Notes under the pieces: generated by a model
Told to the model about the DNA's origin: nothing
The model's input: only the letters and a program-made list of their open reading frames with translations
The model's database searches: none
Shown here: piece by piece, positions 27,601-38,000 of the stretch
Layout: each line of letters starts with the position of its first letter
How positions within the stretch are numbered: position 1 is the first letter of the stretch
Assembly (NCBI RefSeq): GCF_030272615.1
Contig: NC_081410.1
Span: forward strand, 147,534,349-147,598,348
Source of the DNA: Cryptomeria japonica
Lineage: Eukaryota; Streptophyta; Pinopsida; Cupressales; Cupressaceae
Length of the DNA stretch: 64,000 nucleotides
Direction: 5' to 3'
Translations under genes and position numbers: made by a program

Positions 27601-28050
27601 TGGCTAACATGTACGCTCTACCTGTCACTGTTTTTTGTATGCGGTGATTGTGGAACCTAGTTAATATTGATGCACGGTAAAAGTAAATGTCAATTCCCAC
27701 ATTTCAATATTGAGATGGTGCATTTTCTTTTTGATATTAATGTTGTTCTTTCATGCGTAAATTACATTAGAAATTTGATTAATTTTAAAACTCATTACAA
27801 GTATGCTAAAAGAAAACCTTAGTAGAAAGAAAAGAACAAGAATTCATGTATAGATACCAAACACTTGTTCTAAGAAATCATAACATAAAAAATTATGTAA
27901 TGTTTAGCGTCGTGAATTGCATCCCTATGCAATTTCTTGCTTGTTCGGGCCCTATTTTAACTTTCATAGCCTTGCGTGCTCAACATTCTTGATCCAACCT
28001 ATTTAGCATTCATTTTTGGCTTCTATCTCTTATTTTGGACCTTAGGTCCC
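21641..28050. other. Intergenic DNA, no gene recognised
   Basis: Only short scattered frames occur. A (TTG)9 microsatellite lies at 23307-23334. Near 26040-26160 a 39-codon Glu/Gln-rich frame (MSPINVGIKG...) preceded by a GGTATCAAAG motif may be a coiled-coil fragment of an old retroelement; it is too short and broken to call. Nothing else is supportable. Confidence 0.45.
23307..23334. repeat. (TTG)n microsatellite
   Basis: Nine uninterrupted TTG units. Confidence 0.95.
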
Positions 28051-28810
28051 AATTTGAGGCCACATTGGAGGGAGCATGGCGCCTAGGGCGACCCGCTCCC
28101 AGGAGTAGGCCAATCAAAATGCTTCGCTCCCCAATGTTTGGGCCCAAAGTTGAACCACTTAACAGTCAACTTGGTTGGACATGAAATATTTTCCCATGTC
28201 GACCTACTCCAAGTTTTACACCCCAAAATGCTTGGGAGAGTTATATAAGCAAGGTATCCTCCCTCATTTTGGGTAGATTAAGAGAGAGTGGAAATAAGAT
28301 GACGTTATGATACCAATTTTAAATCTCAAGTTCTTACGAGCAAGAGATCAAGCGTCAAGGCATTGAAAATTAGGAGTAATTTATAGATCTATTCATTTGA
28401 GATGGCATCCATGGTCTTCTTTTCCTGAAGTCAACTACATTGAATTTAACATCAAGCATCTTCATGAACATTTCAACATCAAGAAGGTTTATGAAGGTAT
28501 GGGATTTCCTTTTTTAGTTCTAGCATCTGCTACATAACATCGCACTTTCAATTCAAGTTCAATTCATTTTTTCTTCGAGGTTAATTCATAAAACTAAGGT
28601 TTGACTTAAGCAAACCCCTTTCTACCCAACATTTTCCCTCTTTTCTGTGTGAAAGAATAGGTGACGGGCCCATGGAAACAGGTATGAAACAAGTCGGAGG
28701 AGATCTATAGTCTGTAATTCATTAGAGCTGAAATTGTTGGGAGCAGGCTGAGCAGGGCACCTTAGTCCCGAGAGTAGGTTGAGCTAGGCACCTTACTCCC
28801 TCCAATTCTT
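28051..28810 (+). other. LTR-like block with TATA and GC-rich repeats
   Basis: This block is more GC-rich than its surroundings, with GGGAGC/GCTCCC-type motifs near 28070-28130 and a TATA box TATATAAG near 28252. A tandem pair of about 28 bp (GCACCTTA-TCCC core) lies at 28746-28802. It reads like the promoter end of an LTR, but no partner copy, primer site or duplication was found. Confidence 0.35.
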
Positions 28811-29424
28811 CCTGAACTTCATACTGCATGTTAGTTACAATCTACTTTGCTAGTCCTTTTTTTGGAATTTGTATGTCAGTTCTTTGTCTTTCATTGCATA
28901 TTGAAAAATTATCATTTCAACCTATTTGGACCTACTTCTTGCATTCCTCATTTACAGTTTCCATATTCATATTCTCTACATTGTGAAGGACCATTGAATC
29001 CACTTTGTGCTTGAATCATCTTGAGCCTAGTGGATTATTCTCCTTCCAATGTAATCGACAGGTATGAAATAGATTCCTAGCTTGCATGTATGGACTTGTG
29101 AATCCTATTTCCCCCACCTTACAACATGTATTCATTTATATGGTAATATTTACAAGTATACATATATATTCATGACCTTTGTGTTATATTGCAAAATATC
29201 AAAACGAGTCTTCCAAAAACTTGCAAAATTGTCTAGTTTTTTATTTTAATTTTAAATAAAGTCTTTATTTTATTGCACAAGGTAGTAGAGAGTTGTTATT
29301 ATCATGTTTGGGGGCTATCTCCTATGTTATCTTCCTCGTCGGCATCTTCATCCATTTACAACAATTCCCTCTCACTAGACAAGCTATCGTTGTCACTATC
29401 CAACTCCCAGTTGTCCACCATGAA

Positions 29425-29841
29425 CTAGAAACCCTCCACCCATTCTACGTCAAAGGTAGGTTCCTCCCTAGTCATATTTTTGAGGAATTCATAAGCATGG
29501 CCGCACTGAGCTTGATGATCCTTAGGAGAGAAGGTCTTGAAATTGGCTACAACTACAAAAGACCACCACATAACCACTGCATCCATTTCCACGCACGCCT
29601 TTGGGTCAATTGCAATAGGAATGCCAACCCCATACTGTGCCACCTCGAGAACTTGGTATAGCCCTCCAATGAGCTCATTCCCAAACAAACCCCATTTCAT
29701 CCTTGCAATTACATATTTAGGAACTCTCAAGTCAAGCAGAGAACCCACAAAGTGAGACATGACATTAGCATTCACTTGACACCAGTCCTCGCTAACCAAA
29801 AAATCATTTTCTAGGACCCACTTAATAGTGACAAAAACCAA
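29425..29841 (-). other. Unassigned 138-codon open frame
   Basis: An open frame on the minus strand (MVFVTIKWVLEN...WVEGF) has mixed hydrophobic/acidic composition with Trp, Cys and Met residues in a plausible protein pattern. I recognise no domain. The + strand over the same stretch is also partly open (122 codons), and no neighbouring exon or element boundary supports it, so it may be chance or a decayed insert. Confidence 0.2.
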
Positions 29842-32800
29842 ATCCTTGTCAATGTTTATTAAGCACTCTAACCTCGGGTTTATTATTATGCCTAAAAATG
29901 CTCTTTATCCCTTAGTGGTAGTCAACCTAATTGGGGTATCCATCACTACTTAAGCTTGTAAAATTTATGTCAATGCTCTTTCCCACGCAGGCTTAATCTA
30001 CAAGTTTGGAATGATTCAATTATTAGGATAATTACCTTTTATAGACAATTCTTGTCCTTTGTGCACACGCGAACAACTATACACCTACATTTTGAGGTGA
30101 GTGATCATGCTCCAAAACAAGTTTTGAGGTGTTTGGGTAGCGTGAACTTAGTACTTTCGCTATTCAGTAAGTATTTAATTTGATGTCCTTTTAAATGACA
30201 AGGATAATACTATGCCAATTTGTTTTTTGGGCTTAAGTAAAAAATTAATGCATTAATTCCTCTTATCTATAACATGGGATTTGGCTTGGTTCGACTGAAG
30301 GTTTTGATTATTATGTCAAAAATTATAGTACTACTATTAGTCATATTGTCAATTTTATGGTGATGTCCATGAAATCATTCATGATTACATATTTAATTTT
30401 TCCTCAAAGTGAAGTATTGAAGGGGCACGCATCCTCCTTAAGCGAAAAATATAAAGGTTACCCTTGATACCACTATGGTTTCCAACCTAACGGCCTAGTT
30501 TCGTTATCGATAAAATTAAAGATGAAATAAATTAGCAAAGCTCAAAGGTAATAAGCTATAAATCAAAGCATTCAAGGTTTGGGTGATGTAAATAACTCTA
30601 CCGGGGCTATAGGCGCTCGATTGGGAATAGAGCTATGTTTGTTGGAAATCAAAGCGATATGGTTGTCGGGGCTATGGATGCCTGTCTGTCAGCAAGGGTC
30701 TATTCGGTTGGCTATGAGGGGATAGCCAAACTATGTAGCTTTATGCAAATGTGTCCTCCTCTTTATTTCACCTTGTGGAAAGGGAAAATAACAATGCATG
30801 CCTACCATAGGGAAGATACAAAAGTACTTGTACAACTAAAGAACGCTTCTTCGGGACAAGATACAAACTATTACCGAAGGACTCACTGTCAACCAACAAT
30901 AAACAAAATAGTTGAACTAAAATTGAGAAGGATTCTCTTGATCATGAAATTGTCCTTGAACAATAATCAAGCAACCAATAACATGGAAAACATCTCCAAT
31001 AATCTCCATTGTCACAACTCTTTGTCTTGCTGAATATATCAGCTCAAAGCTCTTCCCAAATTGACTTTCACATCACCACAAAATCAAATCTGCTTGCAAA
31101 TAATTCACATACACTTCTCACACAATTCACTTCTTATCCATACTTAATTCATCCTTCTGCATATCTTCTATATGAGATACAATGTTGAAATCTTGATCAA
31201 GGGTCGACCAAAACAAAATAAGAAATATTACACTAAATAAGCCACCCAAACCTAAAATACTTAGATTGGTCCACTCCAAGAGAATATGGCAACCAAAACA
31301 TATCATAATACATCATCCCATGAATGATTCGACAAACCACACACATTAACACATATCCCAAAAGACGTTACAAAGCATAATGTGTAGATATAATCAACCA
31401 GTCGATCGCATAACCACTTCCAATGCAAAATATTCCATGCACATCTCCACAAACCATAGTGAGACCCAAATAAACATCCCAACACATATCTAGACCAAAG
31501 GAACATGATCCACTAAACTGCAATGCAATTAACAACATATCTAGAGGGCACCAAAAGCATTTCGGACCATCTTGAATACAAGATGACACAACTAACACCA
31601 AAAGAGTATCCAAACCAAAATTCATCTAGATAACCAAGGTTTGAGAATGCATATTCGAACCAATATCCATCTGGATCACTAGGTTTGACATCAATGACAA
31701 CCATACAAGCTTTACCTAACAACAATCTCCAATATGTGTTCATGTGTGAAACTTTCAATAAATACAAAAATGCAACACATGTAATTAGGTACACATGAAA
31801 TAGTTGTGGTAGCATTAGTATTTGTATGATGTGATAAACATTTGTGATAAATAGTTCTCAATTAACAAATTCAAAGAAAAAAAACTTAAACATGTACAAT
31901 GATATATTGTTTGTCCATGCTAAATATAGATAAGTGTTAAGTAGGTCATTGCTTAACAATGTTAATAATGGAATTATTTACAAATAGAGTAAATGTTCCA
32001 TGTATTTGAAATTTGTGTAGCATGAACACTGTTGGTGAAATGCCATTTTTGTAATGTTCATATGAAATTTCTCCAAGCTTTGCAAATATTTGTTAGAGTA
32101 GGTTGCCATATAAGCAACAATCAATCTCGACCTTTTGTTTATGCAACATGCAATTTAGATTGTGCTAATAGGAGAGATGGATAGGTCTATTGCAAATGTT
32201 GTAATGTTTTTATGCAATCTTGTCTATATGTTGCATCTTGCAAGAGTTTACAAGTGTGCTTTTGTGCATCCATCATTCAACTCTTGTAGAAATGTGGATT
32301 ATGTAATGCGAAAGAAACTTGTGTCCGTTGACCCACTTCAAACAACATTTTTAAAAAGCAACAGTGGTGTGTTTGTTGTTGAGAACATGTATTATAGTTT
32401 TGCACACAATTCAATATTAATATTTGGAATAACAACCTATCAAAAAATTGTAAAAGTATATTACAAATATGATGCGTAGGCAAGTAAATGAGAAAAATAG
32501 TGAGTAGTTAGAAATGTACAAAGCCCATGTCTTGTTAAAGGTCGTCATCTTTGATGCACACTTCAATTGATTTTTGTTGACATGGTAGCGTGTACCTATT
32601 GCTCCAAATGACCCAATTGAATTGTTACAGTTTGCCTCTATAAGTGGGAGATTGTCATGCCACGAGTCAACCTATGTTCATTGCAAATAAATGACACTAC
32701 TTTAATGATGCTTCTAGGGTTAGGACAATACAATAGTCTACATCACCTCTTTTATATTGTGATTTGTTCTTGATTAAGAAGTTGGTGATGGAAATGCTCG

Positions 32801-33423
32801 ACCCAATTGACATATGTGGCAAAAATGTGTCTATTAGATTGTTGCTAATGTTGATTGTTATTGTCATTTGGCTAGTACTATCCACAAGGTCAACATGAAC
32901 AATCTCAACTTTATTTTGAACATTGTTGTACTTGTTTGATGTAGGGCTGTATACAACAAGTACATCTCCTTCAAATACAAAAATCGTACAATGTGTGAAA
33001 ATCTCTAGTATTGTACTCAGGTTTGGAGTTGGTAAAGTCAACCTAAAAAAATGAATTGTGTAGTTTATTTTGTGTAGTAAAGAAATGTTTATTTACTAAC
33101 AATTCATAGTGGAAAACGTAGGCTAGACTAAAAAGAACAAAGCTAATCGAATCATATTGTTGAAAATTATTTTCAGAAACAATACCTTTCTTTGGTTCGA
33201 CTAACTTTTGTATTCAATTTGTCAGATGACGTGTCCTCTGATTCAATGCTCTGTGATCATCTGGAAAAGGTTAAAAAACCAAATTGGAAGTCATATAGTT
33301 GGTGAAGATATGCTAGATAAGTTTCAATTCATGTAGCATACTTGACATGTCTTATCGTTTTTTTTTAAAACTAGATTCTCCAAGTAGAAGCAATGGAGTA
33401 ATTGGATCTTATGAATTGATTTG

Positions 33424-33471
33424 AATGCTTTTGACATATATTTTTTTTGATCGGTAATGCTTTTGACATAT
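33424..33471. mobile_element. Micro-insertion of a LINE-type 3' tail with 16-bp TSD
   Basis: AATGCTTTTGACATAT occurs at 33424-33439 and again at 33456-33471. The 16 bp between them read ATTTTTTTTGATCGGT; on the other strand this is ACCGAT followed by C and an A run, like the 3' end of a poly(A) retroposon. A perfect 16-bp duplication around an A-tailed scrap is what target-primed reverse transcription leaves when it aborts at once. Confidence 0.6.
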
Positions 33472-34239
33472 TTACAAAGGCAAAAATAAAGTATTTATGT
33501 GTCTAGCTATCTAGTTTATATGATGCAAAGGATGATATTTATAAATGTACTTGTAACAATGTTCACAAGACTTCAACAATTGATCAAGCAATGCATATTA
33601 ACTTTGAGCTGGTTTCATGAATGTATCACCTTGACATTGGTAATCAATTTTCATTTTAGAATTCTTTTTTAATTGGAGGATTTGTAATTTCTACAGTGTT
33701 ATCTTCATAATTTTGATATTTGATTTACAAATTCTTACCAAGTATTCATTATATTAAATTCATTTGAATCTAATCTTATTACTTAAAAACCATGCTTCAT
33801 GGTATTAAGCGGATGAAGATGGTGAATTCTATCAAATTAATTTGAATATACATCTAATCTTATTACTTAAGAATTATGTTCCATAATATTTTAGGATGGG
33901 GATGGTAGGGATGTATTTCAGGGATGACAATCTAGAAGCCATTTTTTTGGGGAACTATGGGAAATGACTAAATGACTATATGTGTGTGTGTGTACACAAG
34001 CGCACGTTCACACAGTTTTCAAGTTTGAAAATTTGAGTTAAAGAGTGAACAATGAAATCATAAACTCAAAATATTGCTCTTAGTGCCAATTGATATATTT
34101 TACTATCATTACCTATGAATCTAAATCTCATGACTAATTTTATTGCTATTAAATTACTGCCATGATATATTTATTTTTGTTGTTATAATTCTGTCATAAA
34201 TGATTTTTATAAAAAAGTATTATTGCAACAATGTTTGAA

Positions 34240-34413
34240 AATGTTTAAAAGATTTAAATTTTTTTAGAAAGATCAAAAACTTCCCCTACCATCCAAACAT
34301 ACTAAAAATGCCAACAATAATAATACTACATATTTTGATAATGTTTAAAAGATTTGAATTTATTTGGAAAGATTAGAAAATGTCCCGTACTAGCCAAACA
34401 TATTGGAACGCCA
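34240..34413. repeat. Direct repeat, two ~74-bp copies 100 bp apart
   Basis: AATGTTTAAAAGATTT...CCAAACATA...GCCA starts at 34240 and again at 34340 with scattered differences. It lies about 150 bp upstream of the SPC24 E2F site. It could be a local duplication or paired ends of a small insert. Confidence 0.6.
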
Positions 34414-34562
34414 TTTGGGGAGAAGGCCTCGGGATGTGTATTTGTGAAACATAAAAACCCATTTTTGAAAAACTTATAAAAACTTTTCAAATAAAAAAAC
34501 TAAACATGCACCCAAATGGGAGCGTCATTTCAAATATGAGCCTCAGTTTGGGAAATGGAAAC

Positions 34563-34570
34563 GCGGGAAA
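34563..34570 (-). promoter_or_regulatory. E2F/DP site of SPC24
   Basis: GCGGGAAA is the exact reverse complement of the plant E2F consensus TTTCCCGC. It lies about 330 bp upstream of the SPC24 ATG and just before a cluster of mitotic-type elements, fitting S/G2-phase control. Confidence 0.55.
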
Positions 34571-34644
34571 AAAAAACAGCAGTCGAAGAAAAAGGCCAAA
34601 AAAAATAAATGAAACCAGAGTTTAAGGAAACCATAGTCTTTCAG

Positions 34645-34718
34645 AACGGGCAACAACGTGATGGCGGAGTGAGAAACGGCCGTTTAGGACGGAAACGGCG
34701 TTTCGCCTGTTAAAACGG
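34645..34718 (+). promoter_or_regulatory. SPC24: Cluster of MSA-type AACGG cores
   Basis: Five AACGG cores occur within 74 bp: 34645-34649, 34675-34679, 34680-34684 (as CCGTT on this strand), 34694-34698 and 34714-34718. AACGG is the core of the mitosis-specific activator element bound by three-repeat MYB (MYB3R) factors in plant G2/M genes. No TATA box is evident. The last core overlaps the predicted 5'UTR donor, so part of the cluster may be transcribed. Confidence 0.6.
34661..34672 (+). other. Possible 3-codon upstream ORF
   Basis: ATG GCG GAG TGA lies in the likely 5'UTR exon. If included in the mRNA it would be a minimal upstream ORF that could lower SPC24 initiation. The transcription start is unknown. 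Confidence 0.25.
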
Positions 34719-34845
34719 TAAACAGATTCTTCCCATTGCGTTTATAGTAATTGAACCTGTAATGTGTTCTGTGATGTGGCATTTGATTGTTCTTGTTGCA
34801 TAACAATTACCTTATAGAAAACATTTTGAGATGTTCATCCTGCAG
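34718..34845 (+). other. SPC24: Predicted SPC24 5'UTR intron (128 bp)
   Basis: The donor AACG|GTAAAC is at 34717/34718 and the acceptor TTCATCCTGCAG ends at 34845. After splicing, the start codon at 34889 sits 43 nt into the next exon. The T-rich composition fits a plant intron. Confidence 0.5.
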
Positions 34846-34888
34846 GTGCGACCACCTAATTTCACTTGGAAAGGCTACTTTCTTCCGA

Positions 34889-35087
34889 ATGCCCTCCATG
34901 GACTTTATTAAACATGATGCTGTGCAGAGTCTAGACATAGAAGGTATACTGTCGCTCGCTGACGATCTCTGTCAAGTTCTTGACACTGCTACAGATTTTT
35001 CTGTGTTAGCTGAAGTGCAACAAGAAATAAGCGGGCTCAAATCTGTTGTTGAGGAGGATTCGTCAGAAGTCCAAACAATCTTGAAAG
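34889..35087 (+). CDS. SPC24: SPC24 exon 1
   Basis: Codons 1-66 plus one base, ending ...VQTILK at donor AAAG|GTAATT. Leu/Asp-rich helical segment ([14 protein letters not shown]). A poly(T) run of about 20 follows in intron 1 (35088-35541, 454 bp). Confidence 0.85.
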
Positions 35088-38000
35088 GTAATTTACTGTC
35101 ATTATTATCTTTTTTTTTTTTTTTTTTGGTGCATGGTTTAACTCTTTTTTCTTACATGTAAGTGTTTGAAATGAGTTTAATTGTCATTAGAACTTTTTTG
35201 CTGGTCGATTTGGATTTTAGACTCATGCATTTCGCTTCTATTTTCCTAGGGTTTGGAATTGCTTCTAATTCATGTGGGAAAAATGTTTTTAGTGAGTTTC
35301 AATTGAGGTGGGTAGTGTTTAATGTGGGTAGTGTTTAATGTCGGGTTCATTCTGATCTTTAGTTTCTTTTCCCGTGAATTTCTGGTCTCTTGTGTTATTT
35401 CTGTAATTACGAATATCTAGGTAGCAATTTTTTTTTTCTTTTTTTAATTTGTGCGAGTTCTTTTGTCTATGGGCTTCCAGTTTTATTCTCATGTTATTTT
35501 TCCCATTTTATATGCCAATTCAATCAACATCATGACTGCAGACATTCAGGGCAAAGTACTTGTGCACGAGAGGAAAGTGGAAGTTGCAGAGAAGGAGGCA
35601 GTGGCAGATGAAAAATTGCAAGCCTTACGCACTGAATTGGAAAAAGAGCAGCAATATGAGCATCAATATATGCACGAGCTTAGATAAGTTTCGTAAACCT
35701 AGGAACCAACAACCTGTCTGAAGGTGTTTAATCTTAGCACAGTTTAGTTCCAACACAATTAATGTCACACGGTCATTGAAGATGAGATGGATAGGTTGGA
35801 ATTGGAGCGATCTCGCATAGAAAGCCGCAAGGAGGCAGTGAACAAAGCCAAAAAAGAAGAAATAAGAGCACAGTAAGACAATTACTTGTTTCATTTTTTA
35901 GCAAATGAATATTGCTATGATGGTGAAATATTTGAATGCTTCTATTTATTACGACGTTCTTCTCATGTTGTAACCAAAATGACACACTTTCCCTCTAAAT
36001 TTCTTGTCATGATTTTAGAGGATGACAATTTTCAGAATTCTTAGTAAGTTAGTATTTCAGAAACATAAAGAGGATTATTAGGTTTTTTATTTGGGTGAAC
36101 TGAAAAATCAAGAACCATTCAACTGCTGGAGTTTTACTTAGATGCATTGATATTTTCTCTATAACCAGCTTGATTTCACAAGAATGGTGTTTCTGGGGAA
36201 TTTATTCTCAAGTAGTCAGTGCTCATTATATTTCAGTTGAATGGAGCACATCAGTGTTTCTATACTTATGATGAAGCTAGTAATGTCTGTATTTTCATAA
36301 CTCTTGCAGTGCTTTCCTGCCTAGATTAGCAGATCCTGCCCATGTAATATGTTGCATTTGCAAAAATTCGTGAGGATTTTATTTCAGACAATCATCCGGT
36401 ATAATGCTTGAATCTGGATTCTCATAATCTGTCCTCATAATCTGCCTAAGTAATCTTGCTCCTTTTGGTGCTTTTTCTTTATTTCTATGATGCATAATTT
36501 TCAACATAACTATTGTGGTACAGGCATATTAAAAGTTAAAGCAAATGCAAAAAGTACCTATAACATGAATTCTGTCATGAACTTTATAATATTAACATAA
36601 TCTCCAGTGTCTTATACCATCTAATGTAATTGAACCTATGATGCCATGAGCCTTGACTTGTGCCAATGGCTAGTGAAACCATGCTGAAGTGAAAATGGCC
36701 ATGGATATGTTTCTAGTCACACATGTGGACACTAGTTATAAAATTATTTGCATCAAGAGACATTCTACAGTGGTATTATGGAGTCGTGTTGTTACTGCGT
36801 ACATAAAAAACTAAAACCCTTAATTTGACAGCCATTTGCTTGTCAAATCATTAGTAAATAAGGCACAGCTCAATGCACATTGTGGTGGATTGGAATTGAA
36901 GCTGTGAATGGAGTTTTGTAGGGGTTGCAGACATAAATTATTGTTGAAAAATAAAATGGCCATCATGACGGGTATGTTGTGAGGGATTGGTAGAGAAATT
37001 GGACTTCACTCGACTTGCAAGGGAGCAAAAATGGCGATCAATTATGCCAAAATATTATTTAAGGAATTAACGGGCACTGATATTATTGTGAATTGCATGG
37101 CATTGGGGTCGGTGGCCATAGGGATGTTCATTGCAAGAAAGGGTGATGACCTCATTCAACATGTTGTGAAGGATCCCCTACTTGAGCAGTTGGGCTAGGT
37201 GATTGACGTGATGCTTGTCATGGTATTTTTGGCCAGTGTTGGGGAGTGGGTTAATGCTTAGGTTGTTCGAGTCAACGACAACAATGTATAAACCTTAAAG
37301 GTATTTTTGGGTGTGTGATATTGTGGGTTAAATATTAGTGGAACTGCAAATCATTAGCCTATCCAGGGTTATGTAATACAGTAATAGCATCCTTTTGTGG
37401 ACTTCAAAGTTAGTCTACTATAATAACTAAACCCTTGATATATGTTCTTAGGTGTTGTTTATAATGTTTTAAAACCTTATTTATGATTAACATGAAATGC
37501 TAGAAGTGGTTTTAAGCTGATTTATTATTTTGTCGTACATATTTTTTGCTCTGCAAAGGTATTTTTTGGTAGAGTACGTGTTTTACCGAAGTGCTTAGCA
37601 CATGGGTCAAACATGTGTCATTTAAGCCTACTTGTGTGGGCTGAGTAGTCGACTTGGAGATTTTGACACAACTCTCCATCATACATGTTGACTTTCTCTT
37701 TACACTTGGTGGAACCATTCTGCCACCACTTGAGTTGAATACCGATTCAACTTTGTCTCTTCTTGCCTTTATAAGAAAGGCTATATTGTATATAACAATT
37801 CAATTTGGCTATTGTCATGATTGCAAAAACTTGCACCTAATCTAACCTAGCCTAGAATTCCTCGTAGAGTCATTTTGTGAATTTTTGAGTTGCTCATTGA
37901 GTTATTCTTTGCAAGAGACGCATATCTTGTGAAGAGGCATTTGAGAAGGCACCGAGCTGGGTGAATCAATAGAGAAGTTGTTACCTACACCATCTACATT

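Larger units (their letters stand above)
28811..34239. other. Intergenic DNA upstream of SPC24
   Basis: Apart from the open frame at 29425-29841 and a micro-insertion at 33440-33455, I see AT-rich unassigned DNA. The stretch 31200-31830 has a CA-rich, retroelement-untranslated look (GACATCAATGACAACC) without domains. A short TG/CA run lies near 33980-33996. Confidence 0.45.

Noticed and set aside
28308-28316. Reverse-complement primer site (TGATACCA), with similar motifs near 22811 and 30466
   Set aside because: The match is only 8-9 bases, with no LTR edge beside it.
31303-31815. Overlapping minus frames of 67-100 codons
   Set aside because: Three frames overlap on the same strand with Trp/Cys/Tyr-rich content typical of the complement of CA-rich non-coding DNA.
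35684-35770. U12-type class for SPC24 intron 2
   Set aside because: The 5' site ATAAGT lacks the ATATCC core, and no good TTCCTTAAC branch motif is present; U2-like AT-AC fits better.
37032-37202. 56-codon frame ([10 protein letters not shown]...) in SPC24 intron 4
   Set aside because: Too short, no motif, no splice or context support.
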